A DNA stretch of 8,741 nucleotides from JBBRGG01 sp038240875 (GCA_038240875.1 JBBRGG010000154.1:1-8741); one strand, 5' to 3'; positions 1-7,376 are shown, counted from the first letter of the stretch. Program-made: numbers and translations. Notes: a model not told the origin generated them from the letters alone.

Positions 1-939
<939 letters not shown>

Positions 940-1394
940 AACTCGTTGATCCTGCAGACTTTCATCTGCAAGACGATAAATTCAACGGAGCTTGGCCATG
1001 TTCGTCTGATCCCACTTTCGTGATCACAGACTGGTCTTCGCCCAGATCAACTAAATTGCTTTAGCCGACCTGAGCCCCGTCGCAGGCCGCGACGGGTTTG
1101 GGTACTCACTCATTTTTCACACAACTCAACTCCCGGGGGGGAAATTGAGCCGTGTTCTGCACGAGAATGAGTCCATCGAGTGCTGTGAACACCCGATCGA
1201 TCCTCTCATCGTCTGCTTTCCAGCAGGCGTGAAAGTTATATGGATTCCCTGCTTCTCTCCGATCGAAGAGTCGACATGCGTCGATGAAACAGGGGCACAC
1301 TCTCGTGCGGCTCCCAACTGTTCAGTTGTCAAGGATCATTGATCTCAGAGGTCGCTGACCTCGTTGATCTCGTCGTCCCGGCCTTTACTGGCAG
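940..1394 (-). other. 16S rRNA leader (pre-rRNA 5' region)
   Basis: This stretch lies between the predicted rRNA transcription start (about 1395) and the mature 16S 5' end. I see no protein gene in it; the short open frames on both strands have no recognisable features. It holds several small hairpins expected of a pre-rRNA leader. They are CCCGTCGC/GCGACGGG (1076-1096, 8 bp, 5-nt loop), CTGCT/AGCAG (1213-1226, a GGAA loop on the transcribed strand), TCGAC/GTCGA (1271-1284), TGCAGA/TCTGCA (953-970, just before the 16S start) and an interrupted stem around a run of seven G/C (1125-1149). None is followed by a T-run on the minus strand, so they are not intrinsic terminators. The leader probably takes part in antitermination and rRNA maturation. 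Confidence 0.6.
1326..1362 (-). promoter_or_regulatory. boxB-type hairpin and boxA antitermination motif of the rRNA leader
   Basis: On the minus strand a perfect 6-bp stem with a 3-nt loop (GAGGTC-AGC-GACCTC, 1348-1362) is followed nine bases later by TGATCCTTGACAA (1326-1338). The latter resembles rRNA boxA elements (TGCTCTTTAACA in E. coli), which recruit NusB-NusE for processive rRNA transcription. The order boxB then boxA is that of bacterial rrn leaders. The distance from the predicted start, about 57 nt, is also typical. boxA overlaps a perfect inverted repeat, CAACTG-AA-CAGTTG (1315-1328). TTGACA inside boxA could be mistaken for a -35 hexamer, but no -10 follows it. Confidence 0.55.
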
Positions 1395-1429
1395 GGAGAG
1401 GAGTGTACACCTTCACGCTCGCCGGTCAA
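1395..1429 (-). promoter_or_regulatory. Probable rRNA promoter
   Basis: On the minus strand TTGACC (1424-1429, five of six bases of the -35 consensus) is followed after 16 bp by TACACT (1402-1407, four of six of the -10 consensus). Transcription would start near 1395, about 455 nt before mature 16S and shortly upstream of the boxB/boxA elements, which supports the assignment. The -10 overlaps the perfect palindrome GTGTACAC (1403-1410). Upstream DNA is partly A/T-rich. This is based on consensus matching only. Confidence 0.45.
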
Positions 1430-1639
1430 GCCTTCGACCTCGTAAGCTCCACATTTTCCCGCGCAACCTAGGCCTCGATAAATCTTTGCGCTTACTTACT
1501 CTCTTTCACTTCTTCCACACTTTCTTCAACTCACCCTTACCGCTCTCTCAACCTTATCATTTTTACTCTACTTGTTCGCTAAATGTTTGCTCTAATTCTA
1601 GAAGAATATCTCTTTGTTAGTATAAAGTTCGCATGCGTT
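1430..1639. other. Spacer between comF and the rRNA promoter
   Basis: No gene is seen here. Positions about 1490-1560 form a pyrimidine-rich tract on the plus strand (purine-rich on the minus strand), built of CTT, TCT and CTC runs. Positions 1560-1625 are A/T-rich and could act as upstream activating DNA for the rRNA promoter. A TATACT hexamer (1619-1624, minus) resembles a -10 but has no good -35. There is no hairpin followed by a T-run, so comF has no obvious intrinsic terminator before the rRNA unit. Confidence 0.5.
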
Positions 1640-2986
1640 TCACGACTTCCCTCTACTATCTCGTATTTCTGCTACCGCAACCACCGCGACCCAGACACGA
1701 ATTCTCTCACTTACCTTCGCCATATTTTTTTTTCGAGCTCGATCCTTTAATTTCGGTTCCTTTTCCCCCTGCTTATGTACTTCTAAGCCACTTTCGGTTA
1801 CTCGTGCCTGAACCTGCGTCTGTTTTGGTTTCTCACCCATCGCCATCTTCCGTACAGCGCGGCAGGCCGCCGCCAACGTCGACCCGGTCGTCCGCACATC
1901 GTCCACCATCACGATCGTCTCTGCTGCCGCCCCTTCCCCCAACCTGCCACCCACCAAGCCACCCAGCCTGCCACCCAGCCTGCCCATCATTAAGCCACGT
2001 ACCCACTGCCAAACCATCCAGATTTGATCAGGTGCGAATGAACCGGCGACGTTACTCCCTCGCTCGCTCGGCGGCACATCCACCTGCGAGGGCCTATGCC
2101 TTCTTCGCAAAGGTGACTCGACCCGCACATCGAGACCCGCAGCTTTGCATGCCTGTGCCATTCCAGTTGCAAGTACCATTGTGTGATCGATCCCGCGCCA
2201 AAGCCTGCGCGCCAAAGGCATGGGCACCGGTACGAGCACCACTGGCCCAACCATTCCAGCTTTGCTCGCTTCCTCTCGCAACGCCAAGATCAGTTGCTCA
2301 CCGAGTGACCTGCCCAGATCGCTCCCCAGCGCGCGAAACGCCGTAAACTTCACATCGTGGATTGCATCGCGTAGCTCTGATTCATACGCCCCAAGCCGAA
2401 CACATCGATCCCAAGGCACGCGCACATCTCTGCACGCCAAGCAGCCTGCTTCATCACTGCCGCGCAACTTGGCCTCGGCTTCTTGGAGTGTGCAACCACA
2501 GCGCGGGCACGCACAAACCAAGTCTGAACGAGTCGAATCTGACATGGTCGAATGAGAACGAGTCGAATCCAACTTGGCCAACTTCGACCGCCTTGACCAA
2601 GGTTCGTGTGTCACGCCAAACCACGTTCGCTCAACCTGAGCCCACCATGAAAGTTCGTGGTCGGACGTGTCGTCATAGGTCGAGTCTGTGTCACTCGTGA
2701 GAAGCGCCCCCGCCTTGGTGCGCATCGGTGACGTAATTTCTTCGGCTTCTTCGGGTTTAAAACTAGCTTCGGGCGCGACGACTTGTGCACGAATCATCGG
2801 CCTGCGACTAGGCCCGGGCTTTGCAGCTTCTTCTCGTGCGACTCGTTCGGCAACCTTCTTAATCGCACTATCCGCAGCCTCAACATCGACCATCACAGGC
2901 GGCCAAACAAATCGCTTTGGTCCAGCGGGTGTCCTGGCCTCTTGGCCTTGCCGACCTTCATCGGAATCTGGTGCACCTAACGCCAA
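1640..2986 (-). CDS. comF: ComF family phosphoribosyltransferase-like protein with extensions
   Basis: The core from about residue 156 onward is a ComF protein: a four-cysteine zinc site (C160/C163 and C182/C185), the block with LRDAIHDVKF (205-214), LVPVPMPLARR (251-261), the RRRHRPSQ region, and the PRPP-loop motif VDDVRTTGST (361-370). ComF proteins support DNA uptake or related DNA metabolism; their reaction is not settled. Family members are usually about 220-250 residues, but this one is up to 448. The additions are about 155 N-terminal residues without a recognised domain, a Gly/Arg/Leu-rich insert (about 319-355) made partly of four 12-bp repeats, and a Lys/Glu-rich insert (about 384-425) before the last strand RVWVAVVAVAE. 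The start used here is TTG, with a G-run about 6 nt upstream; ATG codons at residues 32, 64, 88 and 148 are alternatives and none has a strong ribosome site. It begins 70 bases after mcsB ends, so co-transcription is likely. Confidence 0.85.
   Translation of the reverse strand: MALGAPDSDEGRQGQEARTPAGPKRFVWPPVMVDVEAADSAIKKVAERVAREEAAKPGPSRRPMIRAQVVAPEASFKPEEAEEITSPMRTKAGALLTSDTDSTYDDTSDHELSWWAQVERTWFGVTHEPWSRRSKLAKLDSTRSHSTMSDSTRSDLVCACPRCGCTLQEAEAKLRGSDEAGCLACRDVRVPWDRCVRLGAYESELRDAIHDVKFTAFRALGSDLGRSLGEQLILALREEASKAGMVGPVVLVPVPMPLARRLWRGIDHTMVLATGMAQACKAAGLDVRVESPLRRRHRPSQVDVPPSERGSNVAGSFAPDQIWMVWQWVRGLMMGRLGGRLGGLVGGRLGEGAAAETIVMVDDVRTTGSTLAAACRAVRKMAMGEKPKQTQVQARVTESGLEVHKQGEKEPKLKDRARKKNMAKVSERIRVWVAVVAVAEIRDSRGKS
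1937..1984. repeat. Four tandem 12-bp repeats inside comF
   Basis: On the minus strand the units are GGCAGGCTGGGT twice (1961-1984), then GGCTTGGTGGGT (1949-1960) and GGCAGGTTGGGG (1937-1948). Two are identical and the others differ at few positions. They are in frame and encode G-R-L-G-type tetrapeptides just before the PRPP loop, in a segment absent from ordinary ComF proteins. This fits in-frame repeat expansion by strand slippage. Confidence 0.9.
2526..2569. repeat. Direct repeat, 14 bp spaced 30 bp, inside comF
   Basis: GAACGAGTCGAATC occurs at 2526-2539 and again at 2556-2569, exactly 30 bp (ten codons) apart, with a partial copy GTCGAAT between them. On the coding strand it gives the repeated peptide DSTRS, in the serine/threonine-rich linker just before the zinc-binding cysteines. 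Confidence 0.85.
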
Positions 2987-3056
2987 GCGTGCCCCCCGGC
3001 CTTCACTCGCCCCCGGCCTTTATTCGCCCCCGCCTCTCACCGTCAAGCTCATCCGC

Positions 3057-4259
3057 TCATGACTTGCGCATCAATTCGCCTCGCACCAACGCTGCCCGAC
3101 CCGCTCGCCTTTGCTCCTGATCCAGTTCGCGCTTCACCGCCTGTTGCAAATGCGATGGCTGGATCAACAACAGCAACGCGTTGACTCTCGCTTGATCAAG
3201 CCCCGTGATCAAGCCAGCCACGATTCCGAGTCTTACAACGCTGAGCGCGTGCATCGCCTCATCGGTCGTGAGCAATCGCGCGTTTTGTAAGAGGCCATGG
3301 GCGCGATGCACCTGATCCTCGATTGTGAGCCTGCGTTTGTTGATCAAATCACGCAGCGCGACTCGCTCATACTCGACGATTTTCGGGATAATCTGTCCCT
3401 GCAATTCTTCGAGCACGCCACTTTCACGCACGCCCAGCGTGGTCTGGTTCGACACTTGGTACAGGTCGCCCAGAGCTTCAGAGCCTTCGCCATAAAAACC
3501 GCGTACTGCCAGATTCATATCCGCGCACGCACGCCGAACCTTTTCGATCTCGCCACTGATCCGTAGCGAAGGCAAATGAAGCATCACGCTCATCCGCAGC
3601 CCTGTTCCGACATTGGTCGGGCACCCGGTGAGATATCCAAGCCGCGCGGAAAATGCATAGTCCAAGTGTGCTTCGATGCGATCGTCGGTCGCGTTTGCAT
3701 CCTGCCACGCTTGCTCGAGATCAAGCCCGGTGCGAATCGCTTGGATTCGCAGATGATCTTCTTCATTTATCATGATGCTGAGGCGTTCATCAGGCACGCT
3801 ATACACCACCGCCCGCGGTTCGTCCGACGCCGCCCGGCCGTCGATGGTGCGGCCCTTTGCATGCGGCTTGGAAACAAGATGCCGCTCGACCAGCAACATC
3901 CGATCCTGTGGCTCAGCAAGATGTAAATCAATCCACCGCAGCCGCTCTGCAAGCCCAGCATCCATCAGCTTGCTTCGGCACAATTCCAGCACATGCGCCC
4001 GATCGCGCAGCGTTGCCTTACTCGCAAATGGACACCCGGCGATGTTTCGCGCCAAGCGCACGCGCGACGACATCACAACATCTGAATTTGGGCCGGTGCC
4101 ACGCAACCATTCAGGGCCGGATGCAGGCGCGGTGGAATGCGGATTCGTGCTCGCGAGTGAAGCTTCACGAGCCAGATCGGGCTCGCCTTTGGGATCGCGG
4201 GTTGGATCGCGATCTGGATCTGGATTGGGCTGCGACAAGGATCCTGGATCGCTGACCAC
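3057..4259 (-). CDS. mcsB: Protein-arginine kinase McsB
   Basis: McsB is a phosphagen-kinase-fold enzyme that phosphorylates arginine residues in proteins; in Firmicutes this marks them for ClpC-ClpP. All core motifs are present: SSRVRLARN (64-72, nucleotide binding), NEEDH (165-169, catalytic glutamates), GYLTGCPTNVGTGLR with catalytic C213, RGFYGEGSEA (253-262) and QVSNQTTLG (268-276). The domain matches Bacillus McsB almost end to end from about residue 48. Two things are odd. The first 47 residues are a disordered, Asp/Pro-rich extension from a 6-bp repeat. The C-terminal phosphoarginine-sensing motif RDxxRA reads RRAGRA (384-389), with Arg in place of Asp. The start is GTG, supported by AGGAG at 4266-4270 with a 6-nt gap. 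mcsA lies 188 bp upstream and comF directly downstream. In the 188-bp gap only a weak 5-bp hairpin (4405-4417) is seen. Confidence 0.96.
   Translation of the reverse strand: MVSDPGSLSQPNPDPDRDPTRDPKGEPDLAREASLASTNPHSTAPASGPEWLRGTGPNSDVVMSSRVRLARNIAGCPFASKATLRDRAHVLELCRSKLMDAGLAERLRWIDLHLAEPQDRMLLVERHLVSKPHAKGRTIDGRAASDEPRAVVYSVPDERLSIMINEEDHLRIQAIRTGLDLEQAWQDANATDDRIEAHLDYAFSARLGYLTGCPTNVGTGLRMSVMLHLPSLRISGEIEKVRRACADMNLAVRGFYGEGSEALGDLYQVSNQTTLGVRESGVLEELQGQIIPKIVEYERVALRDLINKRRLTIEDQVHRAHGLLQNARLLTTDEAMHALSVVRLGIVAGLITGLDQARVNALLLLIQPSHLQQAVKRELDQEQRRAGRAALVRGELMRKS
4176..4229. repeat. Degenerate 6-bp repeat encoding the McsB N-terminal extension
   Basis: On the coding strand, six-base units of the type CCAGAT, CGCGAT and CCCGAT follow one another in frame, encoding PDPDRDPTRDP-type dipeptides (McsB residues about 11-28). 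The units have drifted but keep the six-base period. Confidence 0.7.
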
Positions 4260-4265
4260 GCCTAG

Positions 4266-4270
4266 CTCCT
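4266..4270 (-). promoter_or_regulatory. Ribosome binding site of mcsB
   Basis: AGGAG on the minus strand, 6 nt upstream of the GTG at 4259. It is the best Shine-Dalgarno match in the window and decides the long, GTG-initiated form of McsB including its Asp/Pro-rich N-terminus. Confidence 0.7.
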
Positions 4271-4447
4271 ATTGCAAACGCCGCTTGCTTTGGGTACCCC
4301 TTCTTTGCGAGAGGGAGCCTTTGCCTTTGTGCCACCAAGATTGCTTCAATCGTAGTGCTGTTTATGTACTGTCTTTACCTTCTTTATTCTGCCTTGGTTA
4401 CCCACTCTCTTCGAGAGAAGGCTTTCTGGTTCGAGTCACTGCAACGA

Positions 4448-5449
4448 TTACGGATTACTTGTTTCGCTATTCATACTTCCACCTTGCAACTGCCGAAGCT
4501 GATCGCGTAATTTCGCCGCGAGTTCATATTTCTCGGTATGAATCGCCGACTCGAGCTCGCGGGTTAACGTTCGAACTCGCTCGGCACGCGCTTGCGCCAG
4601 CGCCATTGCCTCTGCCAACTTGTCTGGCGCCGAACCGCCACCAGCTATCCGCAACGGCGACTTGCCCAAGTGGTGCGTGCCGCCTTCGTGCGCCCGCTCG
4701 ATCAAAGGCAACAGGAGCGATTCAAAGGTCTTGTAGCAGGCTTCGCACCCGATCAAGCCGTGCTGCTTGAATTCGGAATACTTCATACCACAGACGGTGC
4801 ACACGAGCGTCGCGGCTTTCGCGGCCTGCGCGCCAGCGGTGTTGCCAGAGCCAATGCTGCTTCCTGAGACAGGTACAGAAACAGGTACGGGCGATTGCAA
4901 CGTGCTATCCGAAGGTGCCTTTGATTCGTTTGAACTCGCGCTCGCCTCGGCAGGTTCTTTGTTGAGCTGACCTTGCAGATTATTTTCAGCAGCTGGCACA
5001 CCTTCAGGACTTTGTCCGCTGGGCATCGCAGGGACGCCAGCTCCTGAAGCATTCGTCGGCGTTTTGGAGCCGCCACCGATCAGCCCTGATTGCCCACTGA
5101 TGTGTATCGCGCCAGTAACATTTGGCCCGGTAATCGTCGGCGGGTTTCCAGCAGGATTGACGCTCTTTTTTACAGCAGGATTTGCGCCCGGCGGCTTCGG
5201 CTGCTCCGGCGGCATCTTGAACTTCCGAGGCGTTTTGGACGTGCTCGACGTGATGATGATCTGCCCAGGCCCCATGGAGATGCCCATGCCACCAGTTGGG
5301 GCACCCGAGCCATCGGCAGGCGGGGCCAGACCAGCCTCGCGAGCGCACCCTTCGCATAAATGTCTTTCGATGCGCGTGCCATGACGAAGCGAGATGTCAT
5401 GCACCGTCGCTTCGTTCTCGCACTGATCGCATTTAAGCCGCGAATCCAT
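4448..5449 (-). CDS. mcsA: McsA-type activator of protein-arginine kinase, with long linker
   Basis: McsA binds and activates McsB. The protein has the McsA layout: CDQC (C7/C10) and CEGC (C32/C35), then CTVCG (C217/C220) and CEAC (C235/C238) with the family signature GLIGCEACYKTF, then HLGKSP and a C-terminal UvrB/UvrC-type helical pair (about 293-322). Bacillus McsA is about 185 residues; this one is 333. The difference is a linker of about 170 residues (40-210) rich in Pro, Gly, Ser, Ala and Asn between the two zinc sites, probably disordered, including two 12-bp repeats (near 4869-4888, PVPVSVPVS). I chose ATG at 5449 because McsA proteins start just before the first CxxC; a GTG at 5491 in the same frame would add 14 residues and its AAGG is only 2 nt away. 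rpmB lies upstream on the same strand and mcsB downstream. Confidence 0.93.
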   Translation of the reverse strand: MDSRLKCDQCENEATVHDISLRHGTRIERHLCEGCAREAGLAPPADGSGAPTGGMGISMGPGQIIITSSTSKTPRKFKMPPEQPKPPGANPAVKKSVNPAGNPPTITGPNVTGAIHISGQSGLIGGGSKTPTNASGAGVPAMPSGQSPEGVPAAENNLQGQLNKEPAEASASSNESKAPSDSTLQSPVPVSVPVSGSSIGSGNTAGAQAAKAATLVCTVCGMKYSEFKQHGLIGCEACYKTFESLLLPLIERAHEGGTHHLGKSPLRIAGGGSAPDKLAEAMALAQARAERVRTLTRELESAIHTEKYELAAKLRDQLRQLQGGSMNSETSNP

Positions 5450-5589
5450 GTCTGATACTAGCCCGCATCCGCCCGGGTGAAATCCAGACACAACCTTCAG
5501 TCACCAGTAACTACGCATAAAAAGCACAGCGACCGGCCCAAGTGCGTGCGCCAGCCGAGGTGATGTGTTTCAACTAAGTTTTCAGATGA

Positions 5590-5865
5590 TTAGGCCTGCG
5601 CGGCTTTTTGCTGGCGGGTGTAGCCATATTTGCGCTTTAGAGCCTTCACCACCATGCCGGTGCGGATGGCCTTGGTCGAAGCACGAACGCGGAGCATGTT
5701 GCCATCAATCAATGCAGCAACCGTCTGGAGGTTCGGCTTGAACGTGCGGCGAGTGATCCCGGTTGGCTTCAAACCGAAGCCACCCTTCTTCACGGCTTGG
5801 CCACGCCACGCACGCTTGTAGCCGCGGGAAACAGTCTTGCCGGTATATACGCAAATCGATGGCAT
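5590..5865 (-). CDS. rpmB: 50S ribosomal protein L28
   Basis: A basic 91-residue protein with the L28 hallmarks CVYTGKTVSRGY near the N-terminus, TRRTFKPNLQ in the middle and a basic C-terminal region (TKAIRTGMVVKALKRK). L28 is a structural protein of the large ribosomal subunit. A TTG six bases further upstream is also in frame, but ATG at 5865 has AGGG seven bases before it (5873-5876), while from the TTG that site would be too close. It is transcribed toward mcsA, with a gap of 140 bp to the chosen mcsA start; whether the two share a transcript is unknown. No convincing promoter hexamers were found upstream. Confidence 0.95.
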   Translation of the reverse strand: MPSICVYTGKTVSRGYKRAWRGQAVKKGGFGLKPTGITRRTFKPNLQTVAALIDGNMLRVRASTKAIRTGMVVKALKRKYGYTRQQKAAQA

Positions 5866-6179
5866 GGTCAAACCCTGTCAAAAGTGGAGCACCGCAAAAG
5901 TCGTCATGAAGCCTGCTCGGCTTATGCGTGAACGTCATTCAAACAAACCGAAACTCAAACTCAATCTCAAACTCAAACCGAAACTCAAGCCGAAACCCAA
6001 ACCCAAATTCAATTCTCAATCGCTGGCTCCAAACCTTTCGGCTCGACAGCCAACTCTAAGACAAGGGGAGAATGCTAGGCGCGCACTCGCCTTCGGCAAG
6101 TACTCGCTCGTTTCCCACTATCAAACTCCCCGCCCACTTACTGCCCACCTTACCGGCTATCACTACCAGACTTTCCCCA
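5866..6179. other. Gap between rpmB and the aminotransferase gene
   Basis: These 314 bases hold no gene that I can support. A plus-strand open frame across it (5837-6259) overlaps rpmB and the aminotransferase gene antisense and owes its Lys-rich dipeptides to the hexamer repeat at 5941-6012. On the minus strand, which is the likely leader side of rpmB, there is a 7-bp hairpin ACTTGCC-GAA-GGCGAGT with one G-U pair (6085-6101), without a T-run. Further right (6100-6179) the minus strand is G/purine-rich. The rpmB promoter should lie here but could not be located. Confidence 0.6.
5941..6012. repeat. Twelve-unit degenerate hexanucleotide repeat
   Basis: Seventy-two bases divide without any gap into twelve 6-base units on the plus strand: AAACAA, ACCGAA, ACTCAA, ACTCAA, TCTCAA, ACTCAA, ACCGAA, ACTCAA, GCCGAA, ACCCAA, ACCCAA, ATTCAA. 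Every unit ends in AA. On the minus strand the units read mainly TTGAGT, TTCGGT or TTGGGT. It lies about 75-145 bp upstream of the rpmB start. Confidence 0.92.
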
Positions 6180-7370
6180 TCAATGCCTTGGCACAAGATT
6201 CTCTCGCGACAACATCAAATCCACTTCCTGTGCTACCAAATCAATATCTTTTGCCGTGATTCCGCCGTAAAAAGGCAGCGCAATCGTCCGCGCACTCACA
6301 CTCTCAGCAATTGGGTACATACCCGGGCAAAAACCAAACTGTTCGCGATAAAACGGCTGTAAATGAATGCACGGGAAGTAATCCGAAGCACCGACCTCGT
6401 GTATTCGCAGCCCCCGGATAATCCGGTCTCGCTCCGCCGATGTGTACGATGTCGCCAGCCGAACTACAAACACGAACCACGACATCGACGTTTCATCCTC
6501 GATCGTCGGCAGCATCAACTGCGAGTGCCCGGCTAGACGCTCGTAATACATTCGAGCCGCTTCCTGCCGTTTCCCTACGATCTCTTGAAACCGTTGCATC
6601 TGCGCTACGCCTAGCGCCGCACTAATCTCTGACAGGCGATAGTTATAACCGAGCCGTTCATGCCGAAGCCACGAACCAGTCGCTGTCCCGCCTGCGGCTG
6701 ACTCTGCCTGTTGGTGTGGCGCGGTCCAACCCAAAGGCCGTCCTTGATTCCGCCTTGATCGACACAGCTCCGCGAGCCTTTGATCGTTCGTCACGATCAT
6801 GCCTCCTTCGCCCGTGGTGATTTGTTTATTGGGATAAAACCCAAAGACTCCCACGCGCCCAAAGCTCCCGCAAGGCCTGCCTTTGTGCGTAGTCCCCAGC
6901 GCCTCGCAGCAATCTTCGATCAGCGGAATCTCATGCCTGGCCGCGATCTGGGCGTATTGCTCCATGTATGCCGGATTGCCAAAGGTCTCGACTGCCAAAA
7001 TCGCCTTGGTCCGTGGCGTGATCGCCGCTTCGACCTTCGCCGGGTCCATGTTCAAAGTCCGCGGACAGATGTCCACAAACTTTGGCGTCGCACCCACAAA
7101 CAAAATGCAATTCGCGCTCGCGATGAACGAGAAAGGCGTGGTAATTACCTCGTCCCCAGGCCCTATGTTCAAAGCCTGCATCACCAGATGAAGCCCGCTG
7201 GTGCCGCTGTTCACCGCAACCCCATGCGAGCACCCGGCTTGCTTCGCCACCATCGCCTCAAACTTCTCCACCTGAGGCCCGAGCGACAACCTCCCTGATC
7301 GCAGCACGCTCAATACCGCGGCTTCTTCCAGTGGTCCGAGGTCTGGTCTCGATAGTGGGATCTCGCGCAT
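6180..7370 (-). CDS. DegT/DnrJ/EryC1/StrS family PLP-dependent sugar aminotransferase
   Basis: A cytoplasmic fold-type I PLP enzyme of the family that makes amino sugars for lipopolysaccharide, capsule or glycans by transferring an amino group to a nucleotide-linked keto sugar. Seen motifs are IPLSRPDLGPLE at the N-terminus, AVNSGTSGLHL (52-62, phosphate binding), PFSFIASAN (79-87), IEDCCEALG with D153 for the pyridine nitrogen, FGFYPNKQITTGEGG with the Schiff-base lysine K182, and LGYNYRLSEISAALG (240-254). At 396 residues it is near full family length, with about 20 extra residues (212-232, Gln/Ala/Gly-rich) before WLRHERLGYNYR. The sugar substrate cannot be told from sequence, and no other sugar-pathway gene is in the window. 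No Shine-Dalgarno sequence precedes the ATG; a GATAAT hexamer 7 nt upstream suggests a possible leaderless transcript. It lies 74 bp after the MBL gene. Confidence 0.93.
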   Translation of the reverse strand: MREIPLSRPDLGPLEEAAVLSVLRSGRLSLGPQVEKFEAMVAKQAGCSHGVAVNSGTSGLHLVMQALNIGPGDEVITTPFSFIASANCILFVGATPKFVDICPRTLNMDPAKVEAAITPRTKAILAVETFGNPAYMEQYAQIAARHEIPLIEDCCEALGTTHKGRPCGSFGRVGVFGFYPNKQITTGEGGMIVTNDQRLAELCRSRRNQGRPLGWTAPHQQAESAAGGTATGSWLRHERLGYNYRLSEISAALGVAQMQRFQEIVGKRQEAARMYYERLAGHSQLMLPTIEDETSMSWFVFVVRLATSYTSAERDRIIRGLRIHEVGASDYFPCIHLQPFYREQFGFCPGMYPIAESVSARTIALPFYGGITAKDIDLVAQEVDLMLSRENLVPRH

Positions 7371-7376
7371 ACCACG

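Noticed and set aside
1076..1096. Strong 8-bp hairpin as an intrinsic terminator
   Set aside because: On the transcribed minus strand no T-run follows; it sits inside the rRNA leader and is more likely structural.
1327..1332. TTGACA on the minus strand as a -35 of a second rRNA promoter
   Set aside because: No acceptable -10 lies 15-19 bp downstream, and the hexamer is better explained as part of boxA.
1633..2346. Plus-strand Pro/Ser-rich open frame of 237 codons
   Set aside because: It is the antisense shadow of comF; the minus strand carries conserved ComF motifs over the same bases.
3772..4770. Plus-strand open frame of 332 codons
   Set aside because: It runs antisense across mcsB and mcsA and shows no recognisable domain; it is explained by codon structure of the real genes.
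5519..5549. Hairpin with five T as terminator after rpmB (minus strand)
   Set aside because: The stem is only five pairs including one G-U, with a 16-nt loop, too weak to call an intrinsic terminator.
5837..6259. Plus-strand open frame with a Lys-rich dipeptide repeat
   Set aside because: It overlaps rpmB and the aminotransferase gene antisense, has no ribosome site, and its composition follows from the non-coding hexamer repeat.
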